Source: Chrysophaeum taylorii (lineage: Eukaryota; Sar; Pelagophyceae; Pelagomonadales; Pelagomonadaceae). Taken from it: a stretch of DNA of 64,000 nucleotides. The position numbers were made by a program, and so were the translations under genes. Below are positions 40,137 to 50,447 of this stretch, piece by piece; position 1 is the stretch's first letter, and every line of letters starts with the position of its first letter. The notes beneath the pieces are model-generated. The model was given only the letters and a program-made list of their open reading frames with translations, made no database searches and had not been told where the DNA came from. Location of the stretch: NCBI GenBank assembly GCA_029834535.1, contig JAQMWT010000156.1, forward strand, positions 1 to 64,000, in the 5' to 3' direction.

Positions 40137-40372
40137 AATCCTTTGGTTGAAAAGCACGCTCTTCGGGTGATTAAATGCGTGCGCGAAACCGTCGTCGCCA
40201 GATCATTATATCAGTACATTGCATACTAAACGGATCGCAAAAAACGGGAAGTTCAATAAATCCTATGGTTGAAAAGTAATCTCTTCGGGTGATTAAATGC
40301 GTGCGCGAAACCGTCGTATATCAGTACATTGCATACTAAACGGATCGCAAAAAAAACGGGAAGTTCAATGTG
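40137..40372 (+). repeat. Tandem pair of a dispersed ~115-bp repeat
   Basis: Two consecutive units (40137-40258, 40259-40372) share GGTTGAAAAG, CTCTTCGGGTGATTAAATGC, GCGAAACCGTCGT, TACTAAACGGATCGCAAAAA and GGGAAGTTCAAT. A diverged third copy lies at 62504-62662 upstream of the PAPS-type transporter. Non-coding. It could be a small non-autonomous element. Confidence 0.8.
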
Positions 40373-41170
40373 CGTCACGTCTGAGAAAGAGAAATTGCCT
40401 ATAGGACGCAAGACTGCTTCCAAACCAGGAAAGAAATAAGATAAAGAAAAAAGAGAAGACGTAAGTAACTTCCTAGAAAGAGAAATTACCTATAGGAGGA
40501 CGCAAGACTGCATAGGACGTCTTCCGGGTTTACTCGTGGTAAAAACCGCGTCGTGGCTCGCCTCTTCGTGGAGAGCGACGGCGGACCGCCGCGCGGCCCG
40601 GGATGGCGAGACAAACCGTCCGGCGCTCGGCGAGGCGGGAGATCGTGCGGGAAAACGAAAGAAGCGCAAGTTCTTTTGAAAAGGAACTGGTACTCGAGTG
40701 GGCGAAGAGAAAGTGTACAAGCGCGGTGTTGATGTGTTGAAGCGCTTGTGGCGTCTTCGAGACGATCGCTTTTCTCGAGCGCGAAGAACATGCGGTCCGT
40801 CGCGACAAGATGGGGCGCTTGCGGACCGCTCGTCGTGAAGCTCTTGCCGCCGGCGACGAGGATTCGGCGATGCTGCTTGAGCGTCAACGCGAGGCCAAGC
40901 GTATTGCAATTGCAGAGCGGCGTGATGATCGTCTAGAAGAAGCGCACGCCGGCGACGAGGACGCGATGCGCGCGCTCGAGGACGAACGCGAGAGTGATCG
41001 TCTGCGCCACGCCGTATGCCGCGAGAGTCGCACGGAAGCTAAACGAGCTGGTCGTAGTCACCAGCGCACTCCTTCCCCCTCCTTTTCTATTTTTTTTTTT
41101 TTTTTCAACCAAAGCCCTGATACGTGCTAGGTCAACATTGGGACAAGTTCGTTGGTTGTATCATCGGAAA
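40373..41170. other. Charged-residue frame of doubtful coding status
   Basis: On the plus strand a frame with ATG at 40810 runs to 41130. It is rich in Arg, Glu and Asp with a loose repeat (GDEDSAMLLERQ, GDEDAMRALEDE), coiled-coil-like, and then enters a poly-T tract read as Phe. I recognise no family. It may be a decayed gene or transposon remnant. Confidence 0.25.
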
Positions 41171-41200
41171 CTTTCTTTCTTTCTTTCTTTCTTTCTTTTT
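41171..41200. repeat. (TTTC)n microsatellite
   Basis: About seven TTTC units following a poly-T tract at 41090-41105. Confidence 0.9.
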
Positions 41201-42127
41201 CGCTGGGTTAATTGATTAATTAGCCACGCGTTGCTTCTCACAAAGTGCGAGGTGTACACATTGAGCTGCGACATCAGATCGGCCCCAGCGCGGCTTCATG
41301 CCCGCGGTCGATGGTCGCCAATTTTTGCGGTCTATACAGTTCAAAGGGTATATATATATACCTGGTTCCCTTGCTCCCCAAGACAGACAGGCCACACGTC
41401 TCTGAACAAATGGATCGCGCCAGGCGCCGGGCCGAGACTCGCGCCTGTTCGCGAGCCATTTGCTCGCTTCGTATCGCGGTGGACCACTTCTTCCAATTGG
41501 GCTGGGCAAGATGCTGGCAAGCTGCCCCAAGAAGTAGTTCCGCGAGCATTGTAAGTTCCTACACCGCCGGGCCCTCGACGGTAAAGCTCACGGCTGACCC
41601 GGTTTGCGGTTCGAGGCCTCCCTCGACGACGTCGAGCGCTGCGGAGTTTTCGGCTGGCATCTCGTCCCGAAGCCGCGCTCCTTTTATCAACTCGAGATAA
41701 TGGGAAACCCTCCGGAGAGATTCGCGAGCTCGCCGTTGAACCAGAGCTATATCGAGACGTTGACTGGAGGACCGCGCCACCGCACGCCATGGCCCACGCG
41801 CCGCTCAAACGCGATTGGTCGAGCGCGTCTGTCGCTTCGTGGAGGCCGATGTCGCGTGCCTCGGTCACCTCTTTCCCAACTCCCCCGGCAACGAAGACTT
41901 TCGTCGCGCGCGTCGCTCGACAATTATCTTGCGAGCTACACTGTCTACGAACAGAAAGTGCCTCGAGAACGACGCTAACAGCACGTATTGGCAAAAGCAC
42001 TGCCACTGGTGGTACGCAATTGCGGATCAGAAAGATTTCGACGCTCCCGAGCCCAACACCAGAAGCGAAAATCAAGCGACTCCACGGATTCATCGACGAG
42101 ATTAAAGATACTCACGGACACTTTACC
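41201..42127. other. Degenerate stretch, no recognised gene
   Basis: Open frames on both strands (plus 41604-41978, minus 41341-42093) without recognisable motifs. A TATATATA run lies near 41350. Possibly old transposon debris. Confidence 0.35.
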
Positions 42128-42330
42128 CGCGTCCGAGGCGTGTCCGTAGCCGCTCGTCATCCGCGTCCGCGTGTTATCCGCATCCGCGGCGTTGTCCGCA
42201 TCCGCGCGTTATCCGCATCCGCTCGTGGCGGGGCGTGTCCGCATCCGCGGCGTGTCCACATCCGCGGCGTGTCCGCATCTGGGGCTGTCCGCATCTGCTA
42301 CGGAGCTGCGGCCGCAACCGTATCCGCTGT
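42128..42330. repeat. GC-rich minisatellite (CCGCATCCGCGGCGTGT type)
   Basis: Imperfect tandem units of about 12-18 nt built from GTCCGCATCCGCG, GTTATCCGCATCCG and GGCGTGTCCGC. Non-coding. Confidence 0.75.
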
Positions 42331-42859
42331 CTAACCGCACTCGCGGGACGTCTGTGCCTGCCGTCTAGCTGTATCTGCGTATGTCGGCGTCCAAGGCACA
42401 CTTGCACCAGCGGCTGCTCCGAGTCTGCGGGGTGTCCGCGGTTACAGGGAAAAAAAGGGTAGTTTGAGTTTATGCCGCCCATGCCATGAAACACGTCCAA
42501 TTACGTAACTGTGCCCTCCCCCGTTTGATCGGAAGTCTGTTTACGTGCATAGTGCGCGATCGTGAAGCCCACCGGGACCCAGGCGGGGTTGGGAGCCGTG
42601 AAAGGCTCGACAGTGTTGGGCTTACGGCTCAAGGCTGCGAGGGGGACATGCAACAGGCGGTGCGAACAGGAAGGAGGCGGCGGCAAGGGCAAGGCAGGGT
42701 GCGAGCTGCCGACGAGAAGATGGCGTAGAAGCCACGGGCCGGGAGTTGGTGTTCGTGCGAGGAGAAGAGGCGCGGGCCGCAGGAAGCGGAGACACGAAAG
42801 AGAAGCGAAAAGAAAAAGAAGGGCGTCATCAAGGGTAGAGCGAGAGGACGCCCAGAGGA

Positions 42860-43740
42860 GGTGCGAGGACTTCATGCGATCAAGTGTTTTCGGCGCCAGA
42901 CTCTTCATCATCAACCTGGTGTCGTACTCGGGATTGTCGTGCTCGCCATTGGTGTTTGGCGTTTCTTGGAACAACGCCCAAAGCCGGTCGTGGTCGATGC
43001 AGCCGTCGAGTTTCTTCCAGATAGGGAAGGTTTTATGTTTGATGATTACGAAGGCCTTGAGCAGCCTTTGCCTGAGGCGAGAGCGAAGTGGCGTTTTGCT
43101 CAGCTTCGTGAACCTGAAGAACCGCTCCTCGTGAGCTTCAGTGAACTGTGCGCAGCCCTTATTCTCAAACAGCAAGGTCGCCGTCGGTTATTCGTCGCGG
43201 ATCATCGAGCTCGCATAAATCTTTGTCATATCGAGACGCTTGCCGCGAACTCCATCTTCGACAACAAATTGCTGGTATGTATCATGAGTCATCGCCCGGA
43301 ACTTAGGCAGTTCCGTGAGCGTCGTGTTTCTGCCGCGTAGCGACTGGCTCATCCGCTGATTCACCGTCATCGACGAGGTCGAGAATATCGTCGTCGGAGT
43401 CGGAATCGGAGTCGGCAGTGCGACGTTTCTTCTTATAGGGCGAAGGTTGCGTCGGTTCTGGCTGAAGCGAAGCGAGTCACTCTGCTTCTTCGTCCCAAGC
43501 TGCCTCGAACGTGACAGTCGCGAGCATGGCTTGTTGCTGCCGCAGAATTTTGTTGAGCTCGAGCGTTGGATTCAACAGCATCAAATCATAACCGCTTTCG
43601 CCGGTGCGCGGCGCAACGCTGGTTTTTTTTTGGGGCGCGGGGAGCGGCAGCGGCCCGCACGCACCACCTGTTTAAGAATGATGGATTTTCTAGAAAATCA
43701 AGTCGCTGAACTTCTGGCCAAGTCTCATCAAGAACAATAG
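42860..43740 (-). pseudogene. hAT-like transposase fragment (C-terminal third)
   Basis: On the minus strand the translated pieces align to the C-terminal part of the hAT copy at 34829-37605: a segment with TFEAAWDEEAE and QPEPTQPSP near 43520-43440, an acidic Asp/Ser stretch, VVEDGVRGKRLDM, and FTEAHEERFFRFTKLSKTPLRSRL near 43130. Several frame interruptions. It is a diverged cousin, not a recent duplicate. Confidence 0.65.
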
Positions 43741-43899
43741 ATTGCTTTCGTTTCACTGCCTCGCGATGGTCGAGTCAAGGTCAAAAGGGGCTTCAAGGGA
43801 AAACGGGCCTACAGTGGTCTACGAGGCCGCTTTTTTCTTCTCGCTCTCGCCAATGCGGGACTGAGGCACCCGCGGTCGCCGATCTTGCTGTGCCATTCC

Positions 43900-44390
43900 T
43901 TGAGACTCTGTTCGTTCATGCTCGTGAGACGACGACAATGTCCAATTCCTTCGGATCCAGAAGCAGAGAAGCACCCTCAGATGGCACGATGTTGAGAGGA
44001 CGTGCTCGCAGAAGCTCTCGACCAGGAGGAGCACGCCAATAGAGCCTCGCGAGGCAAGGAGCAGAAGGTAATGCGACGGGTCGAATTGCCTCGGTGCTCG
44101 AACTACCACCGAAACAAGCTCTCGTAGAGCGCCTTGCGGGCGGTGACTGCCACAACCTTTGTACAATATGCTCCTTGCAGTTGGCTGAACAGATTCTTCC
44201 TGATTGCTGCAGGGAAAACAAGCGGAAATGAGGGGTAATAAGGACAGATAATGATGCACGGTTGTTATCTATCACCGGTAGCCGTAGGTCCTTCGCGCCC
44301 ATTCCGATCTCATCATGGTAAAGCTCGCCCGACGACATTTACCTGCAAGAGATGATCGCCGCCGTTAATATTTCCCGCATCCATGACCTC
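43900..44390 (-). other. Possible small spliced gene, unrecognised
   Basis: On the minus strand a good acceptor (CCGTCTTGCAG) precedes an exon-like segment (44428-44353, LYPGEYSDEVMDAGNINGGD) ending in CTTGCAG|GTAAATG. About 136 nt later another acceptor (TTTTCCCTGCAG) precedes frames including NLFSQLQGAYCTKVVAVTAR. Amino-acid content looks protein-like, but I recognise no family and cannot fix the frame across the intron. Confidence 0.25.
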
Positions 44391-44507
44391 ATCCGAGTAC
44401 TCGCCTGGGTAGAGAGAGGCCTGCAAGACGGACAAGGGTAATGTTGTCACGCGCCGGGTTAGGCACGCAGAGATTATTTATTTTCTTGATTGTCAGGGCA
44501 AAGAATC

Positions 44508-45173
44508 ATGTCTGCGCGATGGGCGGGGCTGTTGATGTGTGCGAGTGGGTTCGTGATGCAGCAGCAGCCTCGTAGCGTGGTGGTGCGAATGGGCGCAACG
44601 AGCGAGGAATCGTCGGGCGCGGGGAAGGTGGCGGCGGCGGCGGCGACGGGGAGTGTGGTCGCAGCGACGGCGACGGCGGCCGGGACCGCATGCGCAACGG
44701 GTGCGTGCGCGGTAGGCGCGGCCGCCGCGACGAGCTCGACGGTGGGCGTGAGCCAGGTCGCGGCGACATTGCTGGGGGCCCTCGGGCTCGCGTCGACGAC
44801 GGTGTATCAGCCTGCTGGCGACCTCGCTCATATGACGGCGTCGAGCGTCGAGCTGCGCTCTGCGGTTGACAACGGCAAACCGTCGGTTCTCGAGTTCTAC
44901 TCGAAGAACTGCCCGCACTGCAACCAGGTCGCCAAAGATCTCTATGCGGTCGAGAAGCGCCACAACGACGTTAATTGGGTTATGATTGATACAGAACTCG
45001 AGGCAAACCGCGCGCTGTGGGAAAGCCTGGGCGTCAACGAGATCCCCCACTTCGCCTTTCTCGATGCCGATGAGCAGCTCCTCGCGACCGCCATCGGTCC
45101 CATCAAGCCCGACGTCGCCGAGCAGGGCATCGCCCTCGCGCTCAAGGCCTCCGCCAATTACGAGACCAATTAG
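44508..45173 (+). CDS. Plastid-targeted membrane-associated thioredoxin-like protein
   Basis: 221 residues from ATG 44508 (the in-frame upstream TTG is not a start). MSARWAGLLMCASGFVMQ resembles a heterokont bipartite leader: a signal peptide with cleavage before Phe (ASGF, like the ASAFAP motif), then a basic transit-like segment. A long Ala/Thr/Gly-rich hydrophobic stretch (residues about 40-100) probably spans or inserts in the thylakoid. The C-terminal thioredoxin fold has VLEFYSKNCPHCNQVAKDL, with a CPHC active site, and the conserved cis-Pro in NEIPHFAF. The layout recalls HCF164/TxlA, which passes reducing power for cytochrome b6f assembly. Confidence 0.8.
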   Translation: MSARWAGLLMCASGFVMQQQPRSVVVRMGATSEESSGAGKVAAAAATGSVVAATATAAGTACATGACAVGAAAATSSTVGVSQVAATLLGALGLASTTVYQPAGDLAHMTASSVELRSAVDNGKPSVLEFYSKNCPHCNQVAKDLYAVEKRHNDVNWVMIDTELEANRALWESLGVNEIPHFAFLDADEQLLATAIGPIKPDVAEQGIALALKASANYETN

Positions 45174-46544
45174 AGCGAGCGAACTACCTCGCCTTAAAAT
45201 AAAAGCGTTGGTCCTCGTCCCCGTTAAACAACCAATGTGAAGATCTCTTTGCTCTTTTTGTTGTTTGACGGTGCCGGGTTTTGGGCTGCTCGCGGCCGGA
45301 GGTTATGCGTGCGTTGCTGTGGCGCGGCGACGAAACTCCGGGAAGACCTTCTTTTTCGTGCGCGGTGTTTTCGACGGTGCGGTAGTGCGCTTCCTCGAGC
45401 TGCCGGGATCGTCCTGATGTTGTCAAGTTTGTCAACGCCTAACGCCGAGAGCATATCGGCAATCTTGTTTATATTCCCGGACGACAGTGGGCACGCTCTT
45501 CTTCTGGCGTGTGATGACTTTAATCGGTCTGAGTGAGTTTGAAGTAGCGACTAGCCTCCCCAGTATCCCGTGATCGGGGGCATGAACACGAAATCCTTCC
45601 GCCGAGCAATTGGGTCGAGATCGTCTTCGTACGAGTACTAATATAAAGAACAGTATTTATTACTGTGTTACCCTTCAGCAGAGCGCGAGAGAAGAGTGGT
45701 ATGGTAGTCTGCCCTCGAATCTGTCTCCTAAAACGAGGAAAGCCGGTGTGAATAATAATACAGCGTTTTCTTAAATCAAAAGGTGCTAAAGTTAAGGGGA
45801 CTAACCCTACAATAGGGGGTACTAACTCTAATTCAGATTTTCTTCTATCTCTATAATTTCGAAATAATAGTTGCAAGCGATAAGGTCCGGGAGCCACTGG
45901 GTCTGGTATCCCTGGAGGAATTCGAGCAGACTCAACGAATTCGAGCAGACTCAACAGCTCGACGGTACCGCCGAGCTGTTGCGCACGTCGCGAGGACCCG
46001 CGCGAAGTGTTCAAAAACCGGTGTGATCTGTTAAGAACGGCCATCTTGCACGAGATTGATGTGGTATCCGAACTCGGCGTTGTGGCAGTAACGCCCATCC
46101 CCCCCCCCCACTTGCCTGCCTGTTACCTGACTTACCCTGATTGTTGCTCTGGTACTGACCTTGCAATTCTTTGGGGGGGGGGTGTCATCTTGACATCCTC
46201 ACATGCGCTTCCACTGAACCCAAAATATACCAGGCATTTGTATTGCTTTCTTGCTGTCTTCTTGCTATTACCCTAGTTTGATTGTCCGATTATATGATGG
46301 CGTGAGGTGTTTACGCCGAGATCGGGCGTGTAGTGGTTTCACCCGCGGTTCGGATTGGGAGAAATGTTTGTTGAGGCGTCTGGCCTGGCCGAGAGGGGCG
46401 GGTATCTGGGAAAACCACTACAGCGTCGAGCTCCTGCACGCGTGGCTTCGCGGCTGCAAACAAAACGAGACCCAAGACTTTTCTAGTGCTGTACAATCCG
46501 AATCATAATTTGCTGGTGGTAAGTGTAAGGAGAGCAGGGAGGTG
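45174..46544. other. Intergenic, no supported gene
   Basis: Mostly non-coding. A short direct repeat GAATTCGAGCAGACTCAAC lies at 45919 and 45938. A C8 run (46101) and a G9 run (46174) occur. Open frames are short and featureless. Confidence 0.5.
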
Positions 46545-46885
46545 TCATGCCTTTGCCTCGTCGGACTTGGGCTTCTTGTCCTTGGACCTCTCCTTGCGCT
46601 TAAGATTAGTCATGTGGACCTTGAGAATGTTGCACATGCTCGTCTGAAACTTGAGGAGGTTGGCGGCCTCGACCTGCGTGACGTCACGAGGCCCCAACGC
46701 CAACTCACAACGGTGCTTATCTTTTTTTTCTCGGTCCGCGCGCGCACGAGACATCGGTGACAAGTGGTCTCGTCCTTCGTCTCGCTAACGCGCTTCAACG
46801 TCAGCGATAACGAACCGCTCTCCCGCGTGCTCTGGAAAAGCCGCGTCAACTCTGTCAGAAACGAATCCTGAGCGAGCAGCACCAT
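46545..46885 (-). CDS. SRP14: Signal recognition particle 14 kDa subunit (SRP14)
   Basis: Starts MVLLAQDSFLTELTRLFQ, very close to animal SRP14 (MVLLESEQFLTELTRLFQ). After KKISTV a 35-nt intron (46708-46674, GTGAGT...CGCAG) is removed. The reading then continues VEAANLLKFQTSMCNILK and ends in a Lys-rich tail, giving about 101 residues. SRP14 pairs with SRP9 on the Alu domain of SRP RNA and slows translation elongation. The intron call restores the conserved family sequence exactly at a phase-0 junction. It is the shortest intron readable in this window. Confidence 0.93.
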
Positions 46886-46914
46886 CGCTGCTGCTGTGCG
46901 GGTTTCCTTCCTCA

Positions 46915-47150
46915 GAGGGTTTAGGGACTAAACTCGAAGTTAATGGTAGAGCGTGGGCATAAAGAGGGTTAGAAGTAAACTCAAAGGTTAGCGAACGTGA
47001 TGCGGTGAATTGATCAAAGCGCATTAGAGGGTTAGGGAGTAAACTTTAAAGGTTAAGTGCGGAGCGGGCGCTGATCAAAGCGGCATATTATAGCTTGTTT
47101 AAGAGTAAACTCAAAGCCTGAAGGGCAAGGCGGGGGCTGATCAGAGGTGC
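46915..47150 (+). repeat. Imperfect tandem repeat (~75-bp unit)
   Basis: Units share GGGTTAG, GAGTAAACT, CAAAGGTTA, and GATCAAAGCG or TGATCAGAG. Divergent. Just upstream of SRP14. Confidence 0.6.
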
Positions 47151-47199
47151 AGATCAGAGCGGGCTGAGCGAGGGAGGGAGAACAAGAAGACGTAGACGC

Positions 47200-47340
47200 A
47201 GGCCGTTTGCAAGGAACGGCAGAGCGCGAGCCTAGCCGTCAGAGGGCCGTTCGCCGCAGAGGACGGCAGTGTGCGAGACTATCCATCAGAGTGCCGCCAG
47301 GAAAGCGGCGGACGGGAGACGTAGAGGCCGATGGCGTTCA
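47200..47340 (+). repeat. Dispersed repeat, copy 2
   Basis: Diverged copy of 31279-31410, with blocks GCGCGAGCCTAGCCGTC, GAGTGCCGCC and GCGGACGGGAGACGT. Confidence 0.6.
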
Positions 47341-48566
47341 TGTTGGCGTCACCGAAGTGTGCCTGCGCGTAGTGTTGTTGCCGGGGGTTGGCGGTGGTGG
47401 CACCGCCCTTGACGTACAATAGGCCCGAGAGGATGAGACCGGTCCGCTCGCGGTGAGACGTGATAGAGGGTGCGCTGTAATGGGCGCTGCGTCTTTGCCG
47501 CCGTCGCTGCCGAGAGCGACGGGCCCCCTCCTGCGGGCCAGTGTTAATTAAGGCTAGTCCTACGAACGATGCGATGGAGGAGGCCACGTAGTGTGTCACT
47601 TCCCTCGGCGAGACGGGGTTGTCGTTTTGTTTTTAATTGCCTCCCAAGTAGACGCAACCGGCAGATCAGCGACGACTTGCGGCCCTCGTACGAGCTTTCG
47701 AAACGAGTTCCTATGCGTGACGATGATGGTTGCCCGGAACGACCGTCGGAGGGAGTCCCCGAGAGCTGCGACGGCAGGCCAGTGACATCTGCACCCGCTC
47801 AGTACAATAATCCAAGAAGAAGGTGCCACTATGGCAGAGCGTGGTGTGCCTTCCATAACCGTCCTGTCTTTCCCCTTTTGGTCCTGACGGATCTAGACTT
47901 ACTAGTGCTCGGATTGCTGCACCACAGCTCGTCGCCGGTTTGAAGTTTTTAATGGCGGCGAAAAACATGCCGCCGCCGCCGCGCAATGTAGCTCTAGCTG
48001 GCGCTTGTTTTGGACCAAGCGACATGACACGGGGGCCCGATGGGCGTGAATGCGTCTCGGCTTTTCTTCTTCGACATGTATTCCGACGCAACACGGTATG
48101 GTCCTGCCTTTGCGTCGGAGGGACTCTCATTGACAAGCTTGCTACCGGTGCTGGATTGGGTCTCAAACAATGAGTAGGGCCTCGCGAATACGGTGAGGGC
48201 TTTTGTTGCAATGTCCGGCGTCGAGGCGTCTCAGCTCGTTGACACGATTGAGCCGAGGCAGCTCGATCACGGCTTAGTAGTTCGAGTTCCTTTCGAACGG
48301 ATTTCGCCAAGGTCGAAGCGCCTGGGCTCTTCGATATGATTTTCAACACGCTTCGGTATGATAGCAACAACAACATGGCATGGGCATGTGTTGCGAAGAC
48401 CGGAGCGCGGCTAGTTGTAATTCGGCTCTAGATTGCGCGAAGGTGGTGGTAGCCAGACCGCCGCAGCCCTTCTTTCGTCTTTGCGGGATCGCAGGACTCG
48501 GGTTTAAAATTTGCCGAGGTTCGTTTGAATCATCAGCACAGCTCCTGCGTCATGTTGTGGTACATC

Positions 48567-48880
48567 TCCAGAGCATTTAGCATGCAGTGGTAAGTCACGT
48601 GGGAAACCATCCCGTCTCATCATGAACGTCTGGAAGTTTTTAATTCGGGGAATGAAAGGTATGTTCCCTATATCCTCAGAACACGACAGGCGGCATCTAG
48701 AACTACACGAGAAAGGGTAAGTGTATAGTGCTACATACCTCGGGACGCACTAGACCATGATGATGAGCTTGGGCACAAATCAGAGGACTAATTGACTGTG
48801 TAAAAAGGAAGAAGAAGGGTAAGGAAGAGATCACGTTCTCAACGGACGGATAAGGGTAAGAAGCATCAGATTACTCTGCA
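48567..48880 (-). repeat. LTR (3' LTR of the minus-strand element)
   Basis: 314 bp, direct repeat of 61002-61323. On the minus strand it begins TGCAGAG. A purine tract (CTCGAGGGGG on the minus strand) abuts its inner edge, as expected for plus-strand priming. Confidence 0.88.
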
Positions 48881-50440
48881 CCCCCTCGAGATGTCTTAAG
48901 CGCAAGGTGCGACTATAAAACATCTCTTGAGAAAGATGATGATGAAGGAAAGAAAAAGGAGTATAAAGTCTTGATGGTCGCAGAGGTCACATACGAAGCA
49001 TCAAGAGTATAGAAGGAGTGTCTTGAAGACTAAGTTTTGGTGGGGCTGAGAGTCGATTTGACACTTTTGAACAGAACATTACGAAACACAGGTACAACAG
49101 ACAGTGTGTTAGGATTATCTGAGGTGAGGTGGTAGATGTCGATACCGGTTCGAGGGTGTTGGAATCATCGTCAGCTTCTGCTGTAAGGTGGTGAACACCA
49201 AAAGCTGAATGATGTGGTACCATGTGAAATGTGAGTGCAAGTAGAGCATTCAGTATAAATGGCAAAATAGAATCTAGTTGTAAGGTGCCCAGTTGGTTTT
49301 CCAAGAAGTTGGACTTGGCGAACGGATCCGTGAAGAGAGAAGAGTTTCCTGGAGCAGTTCGACTTGTTGACGCAAGGCGTCGAAATCAACAAGCGAAGCA
49401 GAAGACGTAGGATGTGACGATGGCGAAGATATCTCCAGAGTAGGGTCTGGCGTGGAGTGTAAGTAGTTTAACGACGTTTCGGTCAACACATGCTGTGTAA
49501 GTGAAGGGATTTCGCGTTTAAAAAGCGCAGAAAGTCTTGATGTTCTGCCTGAGTATAAGTGGGGCCGAACATTACATCCCGGAGTGATGGCGGTTTTGTA
49601 TCATCTGAAGATGATACGTAGTCGTCAAGATGTTGTACCCACGATTGAGCAACAGTAGTAACCACATGCTGAATTTGGATGGCTTGAACATAGCCTGAGC
49701 TTTGCGACTCTGTGTTCGAACAAGAGTCACAAGGAAATTAAGATGCCCAAGGTGCATCTGTGTTATAAGCCGAAGATCATGTGCGAATGGCAATTGTGTG
49801 GTGGGATCTGTTGTGGCTAGAGCGGATACGGATAAGACCAAGTTAACAAATGGCGGGTGTTGAGCTAGCATACTTGTCAAAAGAGTGTATAACTCCCTTG
49901 GCAAATGATAGATGCGTATGAGGGTGGCGCGTATATGATCAGCTGAGCGCGCATCACAAGGGAATTGGAAAGAAGTATCATTGCGAGCATATACGGTAGG
50001 TTGTCCTCGCTCAAACACAGCATAGTCCATGCTGAGGCCGTCCTGGAACGTCAGAGACTGAGGTGAGATATGCCCGGCTGGTGTCGGTGCAACCGCAGCA
50101 GCCTATGTGGTAGCGGTAGCAGTAGCAGCAGTCATGGTTTGTCGCTTTTGATGCAACCTGGGGGAAGGTTCGGCCATGGAGAGCGAGCGTGGGACTGTCC
50201 TTCGAACGACTGGGGAGAAGCCGCGGCCACGGGAGTGCCAAGAAAAGGACATAGGCGACACTCACACGCACACAAAAAATTTGTGGCAAAAGAAGGTAGG
50301 GCGGCTAGTTTAACGACGTTGCGGTCACTGGGGTTAGGCATCTTCAATCATGTAGGGACTTGTCATCAGAGGCATGATGCATACCGAGTAGAGAACGAAA
50401 AGTGGAGAACTCAGCAGCAAGTGGCTTTGTAAAACCATCA
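48881..50440 (-). mobile_element. Extra 3' region of the LTR element
   Basis: Region between RNase H and the 3' LTR, longer than in ordinary Copia elements. It contains frames without recognised domains, among them a helical, His/Leu-rich stretch at 49572-50030, and two of the five copies of the repeated 21-nt motif (about 49466 and 50307). Confidence 0.5.
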
Positions 50441-50447
50441 GCCACGT

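Larger units (their letters stand above)
46886..48566. other. Repeat-bearing intergenic region, no supported gene
   Basis: 46915-47150 holds three or four imperfect units with GAGGGTTAG, AGTAAACT, AAAGGTTA and GATCAAAGCG. 47200-47340 is a copy of the dispersed repeat at 31279-31410. Frames between 47569 and 48376 show no known domain. The region ends at the left LTR. Confidence 0.5.
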
